This document shows positions 60,490-64,000 of a stretch of 64,000 nt of DNA, piece after piece (the first letter of the stretch is position 1; every line of letters starts with the position of its first letter). The stretch spans positions 1 through 64,000 of the forward strand of contig JAEBUN010000063.1 in assembly GCA_023014365.1 (NCBI GenBank). The letters are read 5' to 3'. The translations under genes were made by a program, and so were the position numbers. This DNA comes from Lepiota brunneoincarnata. Lineage: Eukaryota; Basidiomycota; Agaricomycetes; Agaricales; Agaricaceae. The notes below the pieces were generated by a model. That model ran no database searches and was not told the origin of the DNA. It worked only from the letters and a program-made list of their open reading frames with translations.

Positions 60490-61350
60490 TGTTACTTGTA
60501 TCTGACGAATGTAGTTGCATTAGACTCCTTTGTCACCCCCCCGCTTGACTGTTAGCAACTAAACCCAGAATTATGAATGCCCAGGGCATAGTCCGACGAA
60601 ATGTCGAATGAGACGCCGAATTATTTATTTGAAGATATGTAAGGCGGGGTTTTTCAAAAGCACTCAATTAGCCGAAACCGTACAGTGACGTCAATCGTCC
60701 CCATAGACGAAGAAGGCGATGAGTCCTGTATCGCAACGGACTGAATACAACGCTGTACTGTACATACAGGACACTAATGAGAGCATTAAGTATCATCGCA
60801 GCAGAAGGGCCACATTTCTCAGACCATTACCTGATCGATTCCACTGAAAGGTTGGTTGTTGTTTTAGGTAGCGAGGGACTTTGCGAGTGCGACGTTGAAC
60901 GTACGTCGCGTGCTCTTAGACCCAGAGAATTTTGTGAGGGGTTCAGGGGGTATTATTCTGCCCCCGTCTTCTACATACCCATGTCGTATTTAAACAAACC
61001 AAGCTATTGTATGTAGATGAAACACGAGTGGGTAAAACCTACACTCGTAACTAGGAAACAAATTTTAAATAAAGGGCGGACATATGCTAGTTGAATGGCG
61101 TGTCCTAGCTTGGCGACGTTGAAGTCGCGAAAACCGAGCGTAAAGGGTAGAGTGGGGAATTGGGAGACAAAAGATAAAAAAAGAAGATAAAAAAAATAGA
61201 GTACATACGTGTATCCTGTGGGTGCCCGTCGTCGTGGAGCCGATACCCAGACGCCGTGGGCGCAGGAACGGAAACGGAGGCCGGAGGCGGTGAGCGGGTG
61301 CAAATTTCGATGCATATCGGGACTTGTGACGGGAGGGCATGAGCTTGCAT
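60490..61350. other. Intergenic stretch without a recognised gene
   Basis: 3' flank of the P450, then A-rich sequence around 61160-61205. No gene seen. Confidence 0.35.
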
Positions 61351-61369
61351 TTCCGTTGCTAGCGAGTGT

Positions 61370-62240
61370 CTGATCCTCACACCACAGTCCACCTCTGATC
61401 CCCGGCCACTTGTCCATGCTCGCATCATATCCTCCCTGACAACCTCGACTGGCTTGGGGGTGTATGACCACTGTGTTGGCCTCTGTCAACGGGAACAGTG
61501 TTACCACCACTGCCCTGCAAGTGCAGACCTCTTTTTGGAGTTGAGGAACTGCAGATGGGACTGCTCCTTCGTGGCCGTTTCGCTGTACGTGTCCCGTCGT
61601 GGTCACCACCGCCATCGACATCGTCACTAGTATGTGGCGGGTTGAACTTCTCATCATCCACAGCATGGTTGGGGATGGGCCTGGTCCATGCAGCACATAT
61701 GGCCGTAATATTTAACAGAATTCGTTCGCCCTAGGTGAAGTGAAGGATTTGATCGAACAGCTCTACTTCGCGGCTAGTGAAGGGGAGTGCCAAAGATATT
61801 CTGCGGCTGGCTTCAAAACTGGCGAATTTAGGATGAAGATGACTCGTCAACAATGGTAGATTCGAATATGGGTAAATATGCGGCGTGAAATTATCAAACG
61901 ATGGTGTTATCTCGCCGGCCAAAACCGTGTGCCAGTGGGCGATGGGCAAGTATCCCATACTGCCGGGAATTGGAAGAAGGCGGTATTTAAATGTATTTTC
62001 GTGGGCCAGGTATCGTATGCACAGATTCATATGCAGTTTAATGAAGCCAAGGGTACATCGAGGGTTGGAAAGCTCTCACGATGTGCGATCTTCCCGGTGC
62101 CACGGACAGAGAGAGCAGCATAAAATCGTTGGACAACATGTTCCTCTAGTACAAGCATCCACGCTGGCTTGTCACGCAAGGCCGCGCCACCTCAATATCA
62201 GGTCAATTTTCCTCCCGAGATCAAATGTTTATACAGGTAG
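61370..62240 (-). pseudogene. Broken HNH-family gene, C-terminal part
   Basis: On the minus strand the order follows the gene at 28373-29586. HDKPAWMLVLEEHVV lies at about 62185-62140, ENTFKYRLLPIPG at about 62002-61965, LPLLTSHLHPKFASFEA near 61870-61820, AAWTRPIPNHAVDDEKFNPP near 61700-61640, and a basic segment TAKRPRRSSP follows. A stop falls after LHFT at 61731. The acceptor before ENTFKYR reads CAC where related copies have CAG. The frame shifts again at 61425. The upstream HNH core is not present in order. Confidence 0.75.
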
Positions 62241-62271
62241 CAGATTGAATTTCTTAGCTTTCATAGTATCA

Positions 62272-62720
62272 TCAGAGATCGATTGGGTCCATGCATGATA
62301 TAAAGCTGCAAGTTTCTCCAGGAATGGCCTTTCCCATGAGGGGAAAAACGTCTAAGTTACGGCCTGCTTCGAAAATGACAGGTTTAGGATGGAGATTGCT
62401 CGTGAGCAAGGGTAGCTTCAAAAACGGGTAGATGTGACCAATGACATCACCGGATGAAGGTGAGGGATTCATAGAACTGCTTGACGTGTTCTTCTGGTAT
62501 AAACATCTAGGAGTGCTTGTCATGCATGGTGTGCAGAGCCGCACCATCTGAGCTGCAGCTCAGTTTCCTCATAGTGAAAAGGCTACGAACAAGATGGACC
62601 AACACAGGAAGATGTTGTACCACGTGTCCAAGCTCAGCGTAAGATGTTACATTCCCCGAGAATGGTGAGCTAGGAACTGTGTCAGTCATAACCGATAACA
62701 GCACGGATACCGTGATTACC
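62272..62720 (-). pseudogene. Second broken HNH-family fragment
   Basis: The minus strand gives LDTWYNIF (about 62630-62600), LHTMHDKHSWM (about 62545-62510) and EEHVKQFYESL (about 62500-62465) in different frames. It jumps to the LPLLTSNLHP region near 62410-62375, so the middle of the C-terminal exon is deleted. It ends near a plus-strand N-terminal copy. Confidence 0.65.
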
Positions 62721-62755
62721 ACGTCCTCGTCGTTTCTGACTCTTCTTGGAACACA

Positions 62756-62992
62756 ATGAGCGAACTCCCCGGCACGTTCCGAGTGAACGTTTTCAACGAG
62801 ACAGCAGCCGTGACATGGATCTACATCTCAGACTCGATTTTTGGCTGCTTTGTCTACTTTCCGGTGGGCCCCGAGTTGCGCAGAGGAGGTTGTCTGAGTT
62901 TCTTTGGCAATCTCGCTCCGAGGACCGTATCCTGGGTCCATGAAACCAAGAACACCGGATTAAATAAGCAGTTAACCTCAATAAAGACATGA
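62756..62992 (+). CDS. N-terminal domain of the HNH family standing alone
   Basis: An open frame of 78 residues, MSELPGTFRVNVFNETAAV onward, contains GCFVYFPVGPEL and LSFFGNLAPRTVSWVHETK. I recognise these as the N-terminal domain that precedes the HNH core in Agaricomycete HNH proteins. No HNH core follows on this strand before the window ends, and other family copies nearby run on the opposite strand. It may be a truncated gene, or the family may include N-terminal-only members. The stop at 62990 may instead be read-through into an intron. No function can be assigned. Confidence 0.55.
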   Translation: MSELPGTFRVNVFNETAAVTWIYISDSIFGCFVYFPVGPELRRGGCLSFFGNLAPRTVSWVHETKNTGLNKQLTSIKT

Positions 62993-63296
62993 CTCAAAGC
63001 TGTTAAGCTTGACAAGCTTGAGCGCTGAGCGCTGACTGATTATCGATGTTCTGTGGTGCAATCGCGAGCGCATTGCGGAAGTAGGGTTAGTTCGAGTTGA
63101 CGGAACTAGCATTACGAGATGGGCCCCCCCCACCCGACCCCATCCTCTCTTCCCCAGGTCGAAGCTCGGCGACTGACGGATGCAATTATGCTTATATTAT
63201 AACCCCATTTCCCTCTCTTCAAAAGCATGAATTTTTATCAAACCCACGGAATGTGGGGCTATATCATACAAGGTCCAGAATATCAAACATCGGCTA

Positions 63297-64000
63297 TCAT
63301 GCATAAAGAGGAGGATCACATTGCTCAGACCACGACCTGATCGATTCCACAGTCCACTTCTGACGCCCCACAACTTGCCCATGCTCGTATAGGGTCCTTC
63401 CTGACAACCTCGAATGGCTTGGACGTTTATGACCGCTATGTTGGGCTTTTTCAGCAGGAGCAGTGTTATCACCACTGCCCTGCAAGCGTTGACTTTTCCG
63501 TGGAGCAGGGGAACCGCGGTTGGGGCTACTCCTTCGTGGCCGCTTCGCCGTACGTGTCTCATCATGGTCATCATTGTCAGAATCATCGTCGCCACCACCA
63601 TGCGGCGGGTCAAACTTCTCATCGTCCATAGCATCATCGGGGATAGGTCCAGTCCATGCAGCATATATGGCTGCGATTTTTGGCAGAATTGATTCGCCCT
63701 GAGTAAAGGGAAGAATTTGATCGAACAGCTCCAATCTGCGGCTAGCTTCAAAGAGTAACAGGGATATTTTGCGGCCGGCTTCGAAAATGACAAATTTAGG
63801 ATGAAGATGACTCGTCAACAGGGGTAAATTCGAATATGGGCAAATATGCAGCATGAAATCGTCAAATGATGGTGCTATCTCGTCAGCCAAAACAGTGTGC
63901 TGACGAACGATGGGCATGTGTTCCATCCTGCCGGGGATTGGAAGAAGGCGGTATTTGAATATATTTTCCTGGGTCAAACATCGTAAGCACAGACATATAT
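63297..64000 (-). CDS. C-terminal exon of an HNH-family gene running off the right edge
   Basis: The exon opens after an acceptor (GACCCAG) with ENIFKYRLLPIPG near 63969 and is uninterrupted to the stop at 63297. It carries LPLLTSHLHPKFVIFEAGRK (about 63830-63771), ILPKIAAIYAAWTGPIPDDA, an acidic run (DDDSDNDDHDE) and a basic segment TAKRPRRSSP that may be a nuclear signal. The tail is about 60 residues longer than in 28373-29586. The upstream exons with the HNH core must lie beyond 64000. Unlike the neighbouring copies it shows no lesion. Confidence 0.72.
   Translation of the reverse strand, partial: ICLCLRCLTQENIFKYRLLPIPGRMEHMPIVRQHTVLADEIAPSFDDFMLHICPYSNLPLLTSHLHPKFVIFEAGRKISLLLFEASRRLELFDQILPFTQGESILPKIAAIYAAWTGPIPDDAMDDEKFDPPHGGGDDDSDNDDHDETRTAKRPRRSSPNRGSPAPRKSQRLQGSGDNTAPAEKAQHSGHKRPSHSRLSGRTLYEHGQVVGRQKWTVESIRSWSEQCDPPLYA

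Noticed and set aside
61004..61696. Minus-strand 230-residue frame
   Set aside because: It is a shifted frame over the broken HNH copy; only the part around 61370-61425 continues the homologous order.
1..64000. tRNA, rRNA, CRISPR arrays or replication origins
   Set aside because: None seen by eye; a covariance-model scan would be needed to exclude a tRNA.

Overview
The window looks like a gene-dense, repeat-invaded stretch of a filamentous Basidiomycota (Agaricomycetes) genome. The reasons are: many short introns (about 48-70 nt, GT-AG with a few GC-AG); protein families expanded in Agaricomycetes (TPR-CHAT proteins, heptahelical proteins of unknown function, HNH-type proteins, single-pass membrane proteins with a Ser/Thr-rich stalk, a P450 of the O-methylsterigmatocystin-oxidoreductase type, an RNase T1/Po1-like secreted RNase); and Copia-type retroelements. 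Splice models were made by eye and checked by reading-frame continuity and by comparing paralogues inside the window. No database search was possible.

Layout. 1-11484 is a nest of retroelements in a dead cytochrome P450 gene. It contains the 3' end of an LTR element (3' LTR 297-1598) inserted in a decayed Copia element (1599-~6057), a gag-only LTR element (6142-8836) that itself carries a solo LTR (6387-7655), a 937-bp TG...CA insertion (8920-9856) and another solo LTR (10915-11115). 12862-13890 is an intact heptahelical protein gene; a segmental duplicate at about 22.0-23.5 kb holds a dead copy. 17636-21114, 37794-40867 and 42311-45384 are three TPR-CHAT (caspase-like) paralogues, with a decayed fourth at ~53.4-54.5 kb. 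23849-26374 is a HET-like membrane protein. 28373-29586 is most of an HNH-type gene. 30405-33040 and 33277-35999 are a convergent pair of very intron-rich GIT1-like MFS permeases. 46921-48184 is a single-pass membrane protein with a probable frameshift. ~49150-49560 is a relic resembling NACHT-type NLRs. 50256-50867 is an RNase T1-family protein. 55069-56365 is a GT17 glycosyltransferase. 58406-60489 is an intact P450 related to the dead one. 61.3-64.0 kb holds several HNH-family copies, mostly broken.

How they fit together. There is no metabolic operon-like unit. The recurring theme is families linked elsewhere to recognition or regulated cell death (CHAT proteases, HET-like, NLR relic, HNH), duplicated and decaying in a transposon-rich region. 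The three live TPR-CHAT genes share an identical 17-nt upstream box and a 50-nt intron at the same place, so they are recent paralogues with conserved promoter architecture. Repeat copies differ mainly at CpG sites, which suggests cytosine methylation and deamination of repeats.
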